Shown piece by piece: positions 34,224-45,396 of a stretch of 64,000 nt of DNA (position 1 is the stretch's first letter; the number at the start of each line of letters is the position of its first letter). Made by a program: the position numbers and the translations under genes. Source of the DNA: Cladochytrium replicatum (lineage: Eukaryota; Chytridiomycota; Chytridiomycetes; Cladochytriales; Cladochytriaceae); the NCBI GenBank assembly GCA_025526935.1, contig JAHLKD010000012.1:434001-498000 (forward strand), given 5' to 3'. The notes under the pieces are model-generated. The model was not told the origin of the DNA. It was given only the letters and a program-made list of their open reading frames with translations, and did no database searches.

Positions 34224-35302
34224 AGACTATTTTGGCATTTTGAAGATCCTCCGTGAAGTAGCCTTCTACGAGGTCTATGTTTTGTCGGATCACAGAGTTG
34301 GACTCTTAATGATCAAGGGGCACCGAGCCTACGTGTTATTTATTCTCTTTTTGTGGTTTTTTTTTGGATGAACTTTTTTTTGTATATCTGTTGGGCAGTT
34401 TGCCACTCGCGACACACATCTGATCTTGAATGAAGTTGTATCAGCGCTTCCCGAATGGAATCTCGCTCGTTGGAAACATCCTGAATTGTCCGATCCAGGG
34501 CGAATTCGACTCCAGCTGACTTAGACGTTGAAGACATCAAGGCACAGCGAGCTCCTGAAGCTATCGGCAAGAATTTGATAGAAGAATACATGGAAAGGAT
34601 CAGAACTCCTCCGACCTGGACGAAGATGTTGCTGTTGTAGAACCTCATTTGGATGGCGAGGAAACTGGGAGATTGCCACACTCTTGCGTAACTTCAGCGT
34701 CGGAATTCCACCCGGCTGATCTCTTGGACCAGATATCGGCCTATGAATAAAATTGGAGGACGGTGTAGTGTAAGCCTTGTTCTCTGACGTACCACTGCCT
34801 ATCATTCCTTCCGGCTTCAAGCGGAATACAACGTGATCAGCAATGGTATTGATATGTGCTTTTTGTGGTCGGAGGTTGATGATCGACACACTCAGGGTAC
34901 AGCTGATCTGCAAAGAATCAGAGTGTGCGCACGTCACCACCTTCACATCACCAGATTGGTCGACTCCATTGACACAACGACCCAGCCGCAACAGGTTTGC
35001 TTGCAATGGGCACTTCACGGGAGAAATGATTACTTCATTGCATTGAATCTGCGAAGCAGTGGATTCGCCTGCGTCTGTAGTCTGAACTCGGTTCTCTCAC
35101 GGCTTTAACAGCTTACTTCACATCAAAGTCCACCGGGTCGGTTGGCAGGAAGTGGAATCGTGGCAAACAATGGGAGTTGTATTTTTCGATATTAAGAAAA
35201 TCAAGTGAGATCAAGCAGTAGAAAGGGTAGTTGTGTAGTTGATATCCGTACACTAAAATGCTTCTCTTTCCTTTACACTCATTGAGGTGGAGAGAAAACT
35301 GT
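34224..35302. other. Unresolved region with coding-like sequence on both strands
   Basis: On the minus strand an open frame (34521-35018) starts MKCPLQANLLRLGRCVNGVD and has a good intron (donor GTACGT near 34790, acceptor TTCATAG near 34733), followed by pieces of unsettled frame; a second minus frame (34340-34645) reads ALDRTIQDVSNERDSIREAL. On the plus strand, 34843-35046 reads MVLICAFCGRRLMIDTLRVQ with a CxxC and a CKESEC pair resembling a zinc site, and 34555-34745 is an acidic frame (NSSDLDEDVAVVEPHLDGEE) with a GTAAGC donor near 34770. One short gene of either polarity, or antisense partners, would fit. 35110-35302 shows nothing. Confidence 0.35.
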
Positions 35303-36590
35303 TTATACCAAAGGCGAAAGTCCCGGGATGGAGAACTTTCCGTTTTTGCCGGCGACCAGCTGGGCCATCGCCCACTGAGTAAGCTTATCGGTGTCCATCA
35401 AGATCGACTGGAGCGCCGGAATACACACTTTTAGATTCGCCGAGTTTTTCTCAGGCTAGATCGATCAACCACACATAGTAAAGAACGATCGTCAGAACTT
35501 CTCTCCCTCCATATTTTGTTTTTGCTCGTTCTTACCGGCATCCCGATCCCCTGTTTAACCCCAAGGGTCTCCAGCATCGCGTGGATCTCGCGGAAGAACT
35601 GCTGGTTCCCGCCGCATGTAAGGTCGACTCCTGCAAACGGCGGTGTGAACACTGAACACACATTCGTCATTGTCCTGCTGCCCTTGGGGAGCAAGAATCG
35701 TCCGATCAGATCTGATTTTGCCGGGTAGGTATCATTGTCATCCATCGGGAAAGAAAGCTGTAGGGCAAGGTTCTCGCACACGGTTTTGGTCTTGCAAGAC
35801 GCGTTCTGTTTGACATCAGAAACCAGAGTTTCAGTCGAGATCACGATGGGCATATCAAAGACATACAGTGTTGCAGAAGGTCGGTGCTGATCCGAAAAGC
35901 GAGCATCCTGCTCCTGTACATGAGATGGACAGCGAAGTCTGTGATGGCGTGCTTGGGCAACGTGCGACACGGACGTCGATGTTGGTGTCCGTTTTGAGGA
36001 GTGTGGTGAGCCCTGTGAAGCGGAAGTCGCATCGGCCGTTTGTGATCCAGCGAGCGAACGTGCATGTAGTCGGAATGTTTGTGATTACAGGGAACTTTGG
36101 CACCCCTTGAAAAAGCAATGATCTTAGAGGACTTGTTCGGAGCCCTTGAACAATCTTATTATTACCGTTTTCGTCCGCATAGAGTGGGAAGATGACCTGA
36201 TGAAGAAGATCCATGGTGTCGAACTGAGCTGGGCCGAGATTGGTCGAGCGCGCAGCGAGGTAGTCGTATATGTACATGAAGGGGTTAGGGGACCAGATAC
36301 CGTAGCGAGTTAGAAACTGCTGAAGACTCAATGTGCCGACGCAGTTCTTGAGATAGATTTAGTATGTATGGGCTCATTTGCTAGCACACACTTACGGCCA
36401 AGGTCCTGTAGATCGTCGCCAAGGTCTCCAGCGTGGGCAAAAAGTCTTGGTTCATTTTGAACCGCAAAGTCCCCGCGGGTCCTAATTCCGCCGTCGCATC
36501 GCAGGTCCAGCCAAATATGTTGGCCCTGTTCGGTTGCACCACTGATAAAAAGAACATTATAAAACAACCAAAAAATGTAAAAGCAAGCAT
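35303..36590 (-). CDS. Secreted cysteine-rich protein, paralogue A
   Basis: Function unknown. ATG 36590 opens a signal-peptide-like MLAFTFFGCFIMFFLSVV. Exons join in phase: IFGWTCDATAELG..., then TLSLQQFLTRYGIWSPNPFM, then CTFARWITNGRCDFRFTG... to TFCNT, then an intron (GTATGT...AAACAG) to NASCKTKTVCENLALQLSFP, then after a further intron PEKNSANLKVCIPALQ, ending IPGLSPLV with the stop at 35303. The module TCTFxxW...C...CxGxGC...CxTxASC..K..C is shared with the neighbour at 36557-37878, so the two are tandem duplicates. Cysteine pairs and the signal suggest an extracellular disulfide-bonded protein. Its first 34 bp overlap the end of paralogue B. Confidence 0.7.
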
Positions 36591-37878
36591 TTAATTTTCC
36601 GGGCGGCAAAAACCTCCGCTTTTCGCAACTTGCCAACAGGCTTGAACTTTGTCACAGCCGGAGTGCGGTACTGCGATACTCCCGCATTCTTCCCGTCCCA
36701 CGCAACCAACGACGACAGCGCGACTTTGGTCTTGTACTTCTCTCCATAGCACGTCTCCTTCTTCAGTGTCTCGTATCCCAGAGTCAACGCGGCATCGGTG
36801 AACGCTTTCGGCGTATCTGCGACCAACCTGCTGAGCCCGCAGAACCCGATATTTCCGACGCGCTTGCTGTCCCAGAACGATCTCAACAGGGTCATGAGCG
36901 CAGCAACGACGTCCTTGAGCGGATCGCTTGAACCATCGTTGTAGCACTTGGTATTGCCCGTGGACACTCCGAGTAACGATCGCGCAAGCTCCACGTATCC
37001 CGCCTCATCTTTCTGCGCGATCACGTTGAAACATGTTTGCGGTGACGCGCAGGCCGCTGAGGTGTCGCATGGGGCGAGGAAGGTCGCGCATCCCGGGCCG
37101 GAACAGGTAACCTTGAATGCGGGAAGCAGCGAGCTTGGGTTCGAGCCAGAGTTGCATTTCCAGGCGGCAAAGTTGAGGTTGACACCAAATTCGGGGATCT
37201 TGTAGCTCAGCCCACAGGTGCCGGAGGTTCGCCAGGTGTCGAGGGTGCAGGTTGCTGTGGCAAGTTTTGAGAATGAGAGAACGGAAATGGGGGGCAGCGA
37301 ACGGTTTTTACCTGGGAGCTTGAAGTCCAGGATTTCACCAAACTGGATCAAGCTCAGGGGGAAATTGCCTTTGCTGAAACAAGAGTTTAACCCGCCATTG
37401 CTCGTGATGGAGTTGGCTACATTCAGGAACGCCGTCATCGGGTCAAAGTTGAGGTTCTGTTCAATCACCATTTGTCATTCAGTACATAGTTCATGGGAGA
37501 ATTGCTTACGTATTCATCGAGGGTCACTTTTGTTTTTGTATGCAAAGTATAGTTTTGTTGGACATGCTTAGATCAGATCACTCGTGCTAAGATCATTGGA
37601 ACTTACACAAGTTGCACTGGCACTTTGCACGCGCATAAAACTGCTTTGGAATCAAGCCAAGAACGTCCTCGATCCAGCCAAGATCAACTCCCATGCCGAG
37701 CTGGAAGCTCGTCAGATCACATTCAGATAGTTTCAAAAGAATTTACCGGGAAGCTCGGAAGTACTTCCCACACTCCATCGCATGAGTGACCAAACAGTAC
37801 ACTAAGCGGGGGAGCAGAGACTGCCGCTCGAGCATTAACAGTCGCAGCAAACCATGCAAGGAACATCAGCAGTTTCAT
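36557..37878 (-). CDS. Secreted cysteine-rich protein, paralogue B
   Basis: Function unknown. ATG 37878 gives a signal peptide MKLLMFLAWFAATVNARA, then LSVLFGHSCDGVWEVLPSFP. Short exons follow (GMGVDLGWIEDVLGLIPKQF, ARAKCQC), then NLNFDPMTAFLNVANSIT and the large exon with CTLDTWRTSGTCGLSYKIPE, FKVTCSGPGCATFLAPCDT and SAACASPQTC. It ends with an Arg/Lys-rich stretch and LLLHFLVVL plus stop at 36557. The order of cysteines follows paralogue A (TCT..W...GxC, C-x-G-x-GC, xxAxC...TC). Identity between the two is low at residue level, so the duplication is old. The hydrophobic last 10 residues coincide with the T-rich signal-peptide region of paralogue A and may not be real. Confidence 0.72.
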
Positions 37879-38054
37879 ATTCGCGAAAGCGCGTGTGTCA
37901 CGTGGAGTGGCTAAAGTGGATGGGGTTCATTTGTTCGCTAGTATTTCAAGAATGTATTGTTGATGCATAATATGAGGAAAGAAAGGAAAAAACAATGAAG
38001 ACCTTTGTACACCTGTCCAGCGTAAAAAAGAAGTATGGTGGCCAAAGCAAAAAA

Positions 38055-40046
38055 TCACCCCCTTTGCGTAGTGGCGTGATCATCTTCTACCACGACGTCG
38101 ACGACCCCATGCGGACCAATCAGACCCGTGATTCCCGAGTCGTCCACATCGTCAATGTTCAAATTATCGTTCTCGTCGTCATCCAATCTCGCCGACGCTG
38201 GTGACGATCCCGAGTCCGACGGCCCTTGCACAACCAGCTCGGCCGGTTTCGCAAGCGAGATCACAAAGAACGCGATCGTAAACACGCCGCACATGATAAA
38301 GAACGTGAGGTTTGGCATTGTCGCCACCGACCAACGATAAATGTTTCTGACAACAGCAAGAGTGAGCATTTTGGGATCAGGAAAGGGGAGCACTAGGCGT
38401 GGTTTACCCAAAGAATGCAGGCGAGATCACCATTGAGGCCTGCAACACAATCTCGATCGCTGAGAACAGACGCGCTTGAAAGTCTGGGTGTGTGCCTCGC
38501 GAAAGGATGGCGCGCGCAGTCGGGCCAACGACAACCGTAGTTGAATCAATCAGCCCAACGGCATAGAAGGCCGCTGGGGTCGCCGCGAGTCCGATTCCGA
38601 CATAGCTCATCGCGCCGATGGCGAAACCGGCCTTCAGGATCGTAAGCTCGCGACCTACGCGGACGAGCGAGTTCGTCGCACCTTCGCCCGCGTGGGTGTA
38701 CCGCCGGATCAGGAAGGGGAGGGTGATGCTTGTGTGAATCACGCGCATGAGTCCCTTGGCGAAGGTGAATACGCCAGAGTCGAAGGCGTCCCAGCCAAAT
38801 CTGAGAGCTGGGTAACAGAAATATGAATGCGGAGTAGGTTAAATGTGTTTGGGAGACTTACCAGTGTAGTTGAAAAATACCGATCCAAGAGCTCCACGCG
38901 TCAGATCGATGAGGAAGAAGCAAATGAAGAGTATGGCAAGGGAGCGACCAGTGGTAGGGGCACCGGGAACGCCGGTCTGCGCTCTAAAGATGTCGCGCAG
39001 GGAACTGAATGTAGTGACAACCAACCTTCCAGCGGCAGCCAAGAACGTGAACGCGGGTTTTTCTTTTGGCCCATTGTGCGAGCTTGAGCCGGACTCTTCC
39101 GATCCTGCTGGGACTGACTTCACCCCTTTAGTTTCGGGGAGAGCTGTGAGGACCACGCACAGGACCATGAGGTCGATGCAGAATGCGACGTAGAACACGG
39201 TCAAGACTCCGCTTCTGGAGATCCAGCCACCTAGGAGCGGGCCAACGGTGAAAGCGGCAAAGAAAAAGCTTTCGAACTTGCTGAACGTGGAGGTGCGTTC
39301 TTCCGGTTTGGTGATATCAGTGACATATGCCCACATGGAGAGCGACATGACTGAACGACCACCGGCAAGACCTTGGAAGATATGGATGACGACGAGGAGC
39401 CAGATCCCGACGTTATAGTGAGCGACGATCATAAGACCGACGAGATTGCAGAGAGAGCCGATGAGGGGAAGTGACATGACAAATTTGCGGCCAACACGAT
39501 CGGACAACGCGCCGACTAGCGCGAGGGTGCTTATGGAGAACAAGAGTTTAAGTGGAGCTAATGGCAAGAAGGAGTGGAGCTTACAAGAACGCGGGAATGG
39601 ATGTAGCCAAACCAAGGACCACACCCCACGAAGTAGCAAGCTGCTGAACATCTGTGCGAGCTTTGCATTGGTTGAAGTCAGGCAGATCCACGGTGCTGCT
39701 AGAGGTATCAAAGAGATGGAAGCCAGGCAATGGCGAGTGTGAGACCGAGTGGGAAGATGGCCACAGAAGAGATGCCATTGAAGGGGTCGCAGGAGCAGTA
39801 TCACCTGTGCCCAGGCGTTGGCATGCAACCAGCAAGATGAACTGAGCGTAGGGCGACCACTGGACAAAGCAAGGATGAGCCAAACGCAGTATGCGAGCCA
39901 ATGCAAAAATGCAAACGCACGAGGATAGTGGCAGCGAGAACATCGAAGAAAGATAGAGCAGCGAGGATCCAAAAGACCGGTTTCCTGTTCAGATTCGGAG
40001 GGTGCGACTGCAGCGACAGCAGGGGAGTAGACTCGGTCGAAGCCAT
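38055..40046 (-). CDS. Major facilitator transporter, 12-TM (Tet/SLC46-like)
   Basis: ATG 40046 opens a dileucine-type tail (ESTPLLSLQ) and helix 1 (PVFWILAALSFFDVLAATIL). Five exons then give loop 1-2, SWGVVLGLATSIPAFL, the motif A region LVGALSDRVGRKFVMSLPLI, IFQGLAGGRSVMSLSMWAYV, KPEERTSTFSKFESFFFAAF and a hydrophilic central loop with SEESGSSSHNGPKEKP. The second half has FKAGFAIGAMS-type helices, and it ends in an acidic tail. The central GxLSDRxGRK is the MFS signature. Closest by feel to TCR/SLC46 folate-type carriers. Substrate unknown. Unrelated in sequence to the DHA2 transporter at 28494-30518. Confidence 0.88.
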
Positions 40047-40048
40047 GG

Positions 40049-40108
40049 CAAGCAGCAATAGCAACAGTAGTAGTAGTAGTGGTAATGGTAGCAGCAGCGG
40101 TTATCGCC
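40049..40108. repeat. Simple AGC/AGT trinucleotide repeat
   Basis: A run of about 60 bp made of agc, agt and ggt triplets (for example agtagtagtagtagtggtaa) just upstream of the second MFS gene start. It sits in the promoter or leader and is a likely length-variable microsatellite. Confidence 0.8.
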
Positions 40109-40287
40109 CACGGGAATCAATTGCGAGCTAATTAAGCGATTGGATTGCACGGCCACACGACAGCGCCACACGTGCACACCCACGAAACCACAAGGAGATT
40201 TGCTGTGTGCCCCAATTATCGATTGATGATTGGATTTTCTAATTCTGTTACTGTATTCGTATCGCAGTATCGTAGCAGATCCCATCA

Positions 40288-41305
40288 TCACATCCGTGCC
40301 TTTGCTGCTGATGCACCGACACTACCAGCGCCGCGCTCGAGGCGGAAGCGCACCTTGCCATCTGCATTCGCTACGTACACAGCACGATTAACACCGTTCG
40401 CACTTCTGCTGCTCGTACTGTGGTGCCGATCACCAGGGAACGCAAGGTATCGATCCTCATCATTGCTCACCGGCTCTGGCTGGACTGTAACGTTCGCGGG
40501 GAACAACGGCTCTTGCGGTGGAAACGTTCCCACGCTACTCAGGTCGGTCAGCAAACACAGCTGCGGCGGAAAGAAATCGATCGCTTGAACCGTGTGAATC
40601 GTGTGGATCGTGATTAAGTTTCAGATGTTTTTACTCGTTCAGCTCACCTCCGCGATCATACGCTGCGAGCGCTTCCTGCGGCGTGTACCAGCCAGCAGAA
40701 ACAAGCTCCCTTCCATCCGCATACGCTGCGCGTGGCTCTTCATCCAGATACGTCAAGTAAAACTTGGTGTCGAACCTCTTCTTTTCCATGGCCGGGGTGA
40801 TCCAGTGACCCCACGGCTTTAGCTTGCCCAGCGAAGGTTTCAACCCGCTCTCTCGCACCATGGTCGAAAACAACGCCTTTGATTCCCTCGCCAGAAGCTG
40901 GTCAGTTTAGGACGCAGGTCAGCATTCAATTATTAATCTTTTGATTTTTTGAAAATGACCCACACTGGCTCGCCACTCGGATATTTGGCGTGCGGTGGGC
41001 TGCTGATCGAACAGCGCGATTCCCGTCTCCTCAAGCGTTTCTCTCACCGCCGCGATCTTGAACCGTCGCTCCTCCCGTGACTCGCCCTCCGCAACACCTC
41101 CACACACCGCATCCCACGCCGCTGAGTCGTCGTCTGTATCCAGCGCCCCGCCAGGAAACACATGCAGGTCCCTGAACGGTCCGGCCGAGTTGCGCTTGAC
41201 GAGCAGCACCACGAAGGGTGATTGCGCCTTGGTGCCAAAGACGCCTGGGCGAGAAGGGGGGGTCCTTGCGCAGATGATCAGGCTTGCCGCGGGTCGTAGG
41301 CTCAT
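40288..41305 (-). CDS. NUDT19-type Nudix hydrolase
   Basis: Nudix family pyrophosphatase; mammalian NUDT19 cleaves CoA and acyl-CoA in peroxisomes. ATG 41305 opens RPAASLIICARTPPSRPG, then VVLLVKRN and the split Nudix box: HVFPGGALDTDDDSAAWD, a long insert, then AAVRETLEETGIALF (REtLEETG). A long insert inside the box is typical of NUDT19. Later exons give LKPWGHWITPAMEKKRFDTK (the W.HW.TP...RRFDT block) and PPQLCLLTDLSSVGTFPP. It ends with the stop at 40288. The C-terminus ASAAKARM is not the classic SKL signal, so peroxisomal import is not evident. Divergent from the HEM4 gene, 178 bp apart. Confidence 0.85.
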
Positions 41306-41483
41306 CGTGCAGTGTGGGGGTGACCAGCCAAGCCCCAAGCCGCAAGCCCCAAGCCAGGGTCGGTGGCCAGCTGACCGATGTGTTGGTATTAATACAATAG
41401 TGCTGAATGAAGCACAGCAAAGTATCGCGATGTACCACTCCAATCCTGTATGATTTGGAACAACAATGGCTTAGCGTTCAGCA

Positions 41484-42355
41484 ATGAATCAACCACCCCT
41501 TGTCCTCTGGCTGAAAGACGATCCCGACGACCCCGCCTCCACCGCTGCCCTAAACTCCGTCTTCCCAGCCTCTCACATCTTCCTCCCTGTCCTCAAAAAG
41601 CAGCCCACCCCAACTCCCCACCTCCTCTCCCTCCTCAACTCCCCAGCATCCTACCGCGCCCTCATCGCAACCAGCCAAGTCGCACTAGCCTCTCTCGCCC
41701 ACGCCCTCCAAAATACTTCCACGCAAGGTTTATTTGGTGTCGGTCCTCGCAACTATGCCCACCTGAAATATCTTTCCCCCAAACGCTAGAACCCTGGCTC
41801 TCCAAACCCATCTACGTCGTCGGCGAGTCGACGGCCGCCGCGGCCCGTGCGCTGCAATTCACAGACATCCGCGGCGAAGATTCGGGTTCCGCCAATGCGC
41901 TCGCCCAGCTTGTGCTCGCTGAATCGAGGCGTTCGGACCCGCCGCTTCTCTTTCTCGTTGGCGACAAAACCAGAGACGTCATCACGAGAACGTTGAAGGA
42001 CGGGTGTGTGCAAGTGGAGACGGTGCAGGTGTACCGCACGTGTCCGGACGAACGGTTCGAAGAGAGTATGGTGGACGCGCTGGGAGATCGGCCGCCGAGC
42101 TGGGTCGTGTTCTTTAGTCCGTCCGGCGTGGATGTGGCGGCCGAGGCTCTTGCACGGCGGGAATGGTGGGTTGGTGGTCGGGTGAGGGTTGGGTCGGTGG
42201 GTCCAACCACAACAGAGGGCTTGAGGCGGCATGGGATTGCAGTCGGTGCCGAAGCGGTGAAACCTGGTGTGCTTGGGGTTCTCAAGCAAATCGCCGAGAG
42301 TGCAAAAAAGGGGAAGATCTCTGGTAGCGATGGTGTTGAGGCTGTTGGAGAATAA
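41484..42355 (+). CDS. HEM4: Uroporphyrinogen-III synthase
   Basis: Cyclises hydroxymethylbilane to uroporphyrinogen III in heme synthesis, in the cytosol. Exons 41484-41727 and 41790-42355 (phase 1 junction) give 269 residues, the family length. Visible blocks: WLKDDPDDP (start), LIATSQVALASLAHAL, PIYVVGESTAAAARAL (variant of the VG..T...L element), LLFLVGDKTRDVITRTL, VQVYRTCPDERFEESM, WVVFFSPSGVDVAAEAL, VRVGSVGPTTTEGLRRHGI (SIGpTTa..L...G) and AVKPGVLGVLKQI. All late-domain motifs are intact. This family has weak sequence conservation, but the motif order is complete. Confidence 0.92.
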
Positions 42356-42440
42356 AAGCGTTGCATGTATCTTCCAATTCTATTCCAAAAAGTTGACAGA
42401 ACAGCGAGTGGCAAGCATAATTTGGAAGGTTGGGGTTCCC

Positions 42441-43846
42441 TCAGATCCCATACATCCTCCGTGCATTCTCTCTGCACGTCCTCATCACCTCGGCATACGT
42501 CAACCCTTTTAGATCTGCCACCTTTTGTGCGACCAACGGGATCATCCCAGGGCTATCAAAGAAAGGGCAAGGGTCGGTCAGAAAGGGCGGCCGTCACACC
42601 TCATGTTTTCCCGGAAAACTCACTGGCAAATCGTCGTGCTCGGCCGAGTCTTATCCGTCGTCTGCAGCACCCTGGGCACCATGTACGGCGAGTCCGTTTC
42701 AAGGAGCAGCCTCTCCAAAGGCGTCGCGCGGACCACTTCCTGCGTGTTCAGCGCAGTCCCGAACGTCACGACGCCCGTGATCCCGATGAACAGGTTGGGG
42801 AAGAACTCCAACAGCGACGCCGCGAACGCGGGCGTGTCAGTGAAGCAATGGATGTGGATCTTCCAACCGCGGGGGACCAGACGTGTCAGGATCTCGTAGG
42901 TATCCGACTCGGCTTCGCGGGAGTGGATCACGAGGGGTTTGTTGAGCGTGAGAGCAAGGCCGATCTGGCGCTCAAGAACGGTTTCTTAAAAAGGAAGAGT
43001 CAGAAATCGATCCAAAATACCTAGAGTGCACTTACTCTGGACGTCTCGGGGGGATGAGTCGTAGTGGTAGTCCAATCCGATCTCACCTTCCAAGAACCAT
43101 GGTCAGCGTGCGACTACAAATCATCTCAGAAACGGCTCACCAAGCGCAATCGTCCGCGGGTGCGCAAGGACTTGCAACATGTTGCGCTCGACCGTGTCGT
43201 CGTACAATCTCGCGTTGTGCGGGTGCGTCCCAGCGGAAAGATACATCCCACGCACGTCGACCATATCCTTCCAGGCCACATGCGCACCCTCCCCGCTCTC
43301 TGTGAACGATGCCGGCTCGCACAGCACATTCACGCATGCCTCCATGTCGTCGCCGACATACTTGGTCCACATGTCGTTCAGCGTCTCGGTGAGCGGGGGC
43401 TCAGGCGCTTCGGCGGAAGTTTCAAAGGTCTTCAGCCGCGGGAGGACGTAGTGCACGTGGCAATGGGTGTCGACGTAGGGGATCGGTGGGGGATCGGTGA
43501 GTTTGGAGACCAAGGGGGTGAGCTCGGCCGCTGTCCATGTAGACTCGCCGTTGGATTGCCGGGACTTCTTCTTGGAAGATGAGGTGACGGTAGATGCAGG
43601 TTTGGGCTCTTTCGGCTGCTTGGGCTGCTTTGGCTGTTTCGGCTGTTTCGGCTGTTTCGGTTGCTTCTGCCCATCAGGTGCAGACGCGCTCGTGCTCGCA
43701 TAGCTGTCGAGAGGCACGGGTTGGGGCTGCGAGCTCATTGCGAAAGCTGGTGGCGGTCGTGAAGCAAAGCGGCGAGTGGGTCTACAGATCCAGGGGACCC
43801 GAGGGTGTAAGACCGCAGAGATTTTGACGCGGAACAGCTGCTGCAT
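42441..43846 (-). CDS. TatD family metal-dependent DNase
   Basis: TIM-barrel 3'-5' DNA exonuclease/endonuclease family. ATG 43846 opens an arginine-rich, possibly mitochondrial, leader (MQQLFRVKISAVLHPRVP); a second ATG 36 codons on could start a cytosolic form. A Lys-Gln-Pro repeat follows. Metal ligands in order: YVDTHCHVHY, SAGTHPHNARL, GEIGLDYHYD (next exon, near 43035-43085), PLVIHSREAE, IHCFTDTPAF and LLLETDSPYM. Introns lie near 43086-43130, 42985-43030 and 42557-42620. The stop is at 42441 after RRMYGI. All HxH, E, H, H, D ligands are present. An acidic insert follows the first strand. Confidence 0.93.
43605..43675 (-). repeat. Lys-Gln-Pro coding repeat in TatD protein
   Basis: Seven tandem copies of KQP/KEP (9 bp period; gcttgggctgctttggctgt on the plus strand) at residues about 60-80. 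Copies are nearly identical at DNA level, so length variation between strains is likely. Confidence 0.85.
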
Positions 43847-43944
43847 TGGTGCATGGACCAGACCAGCAACTTGGAAATGCAGCTGTCCCTCTTTAAAGTA
43901 ATCAAAGACACTCGCACACCTCGAAAGTAATATATCATAGCAAC

Positions 43945-45299
43945 TTATTGTCGCAATGCAGGTTCTCCATATTCAAGGTGATCCGCCAACAGCCGATTCA
44001 CCCACATTGGATCTTCCAATCGCACCGCATGCCCTCCCCCCGCAAGCACCTCCAATCTTGCATTCAGCAGGGTAGCAAGGTATTCGCTGGACCCCGGCTG
44101 AACCAGCACCTACCATTCAAGCAATGAGCAACGCAATCCCATAACATTCGATGAAGGTGCGCCCACACACATACCGCATCATGATGGTCACCGCATATCA
44201 CAAGGCACGGTACACGCTCTCCAATCTGTCGCAGGCGAGAGGGTGCGATGTTGTGCCGCAGGCAGGCACGCTTTTGGCCGTTACCGCCTTCAGCAGATTG
44301 AATACCCCCTGGGGTTCCGAAACACTCTGTGTGAAACTGTATCGAGGAAAGATTAACCAATGCCGAACACATGCGAGAAGCTTCTACCTCCAAAAGTGCA
44401 TCACGGTTTTTCTTGTTCGGTACCAGAGAGAGTGGCCAATTAAGGAACCACTTGAAGTTGGGATTGTTTTAGCGGGACTCCATTCAAAGAAGATAAAATA
44501 TCTCCTCAGCTACACACCTCCGGGAAAACTAGGTCGATCGCAAAGCCGGCTTTCTGACTAGGTGTGATAGTGGCAGGCTTGTCGGATGGCTCGGATGGAG
44601 CAGCTTTGGGAGTAGAAGGAAAGAGCATTCTCGTGAGGCCACTCATCTGTTTTTGGAGCAAATGATGGAGTCAAACAGAACGGGACGAAGAACTTTGGGA
44701 GGCAAGCCTACCGGTAGTCCCGTAAAGTATGCATAGGTGCTGATCAGTGACAAACTAGTCACTTTATCAACAACCAAATGCGCAAGCTCAAGAGCTACCA
44801 TACCACCTAATCCACGATTTCAACTTTCTGGAAGACACACTCACAAATGCAAGTATTGTGCAGGTCGAACCTACCCATAGAAATGCCAACGATATGGAAG
44901 GAATCCCATTTCAGCTCGTCACACAAGAGCCCGCGCACGTCCTCTGCAAGATCAGCAATGTCAAACTGCGTAGTAGTTGTGTCTGATTGCCCAGCGTTGC
45001 GGTTGTCAAGCGTGCACACGGTGTACTTTGAGGAATGAAGGCGGAAGTACTCGAGCTGTGCCTGCCACTGCATCATCACCTGTCCTTGGCCTGGAAGGAA
45101 GCATGGTCAGCAGTGCAAAGACACCCATGCATTCGACATTGGCACCATTGATGAGGACAACTTTGGTGGGACCGGTGCCGTGGACAGAGTAAGCGATTGT
45201 GAGTGCATCTCCAGCGGATCCCGCCGAGATCCTCGGCTCGTCGCCGGTGATAGTAGTCCGGTGGTAGGACCGAGCGGGTGCTGAGACCGCGACGGGCAT
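43945..45299 (-). CDS. Alpha/beta hydrolase
   Basis: Serine hydrolase fold, probably an esterase or lipase. ATG 45299 gives MPVAVSAPARSY, then IAYSVHGTGPTKVVLINGAN. After an intron comes LEYFRLHSSKYTVCTLDNRN (LDNRGxGxSD type, here RNAGQSD), then FHIVGISMGR|GMVALELAH, the nucleophile elbow GxSxGG with the junction inside it. Later LTSLSLISTYAYFTG-type strand and cap, LVICGDHHDAV (catalytic Asp region) and GGHAVRLEDPMWVNRLL (catalytic His). About seven exons, the stop at 43945. All three catalytic positions are present. It resembles AB-hydrolase fold proteins such as ABHD-type, not a specific named enzyme. Confidence 0.85.
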
Positions 45300-45396
45300 C
45301 GATAATTGAAAGCCACAGAAACCGTGTGAACCAATGAAGCAACCCTGTTTTTCATAAAGATTACATTTTGTTCGATCTCTATCTGCCGTTTTGCTT

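Noticed and set aside
40049-40108. Triplet repeat as a coding poly-serine tract
   Set aside because: It lies upstream of the MFS ATG at 40046 on the other strand, and the plus-strand frame there has no gene context.
43064-43582. 172-codon plus-strand open frame
   Set aside because: Opposite strand of the TatD coding exon, which has its metal ligands intact.
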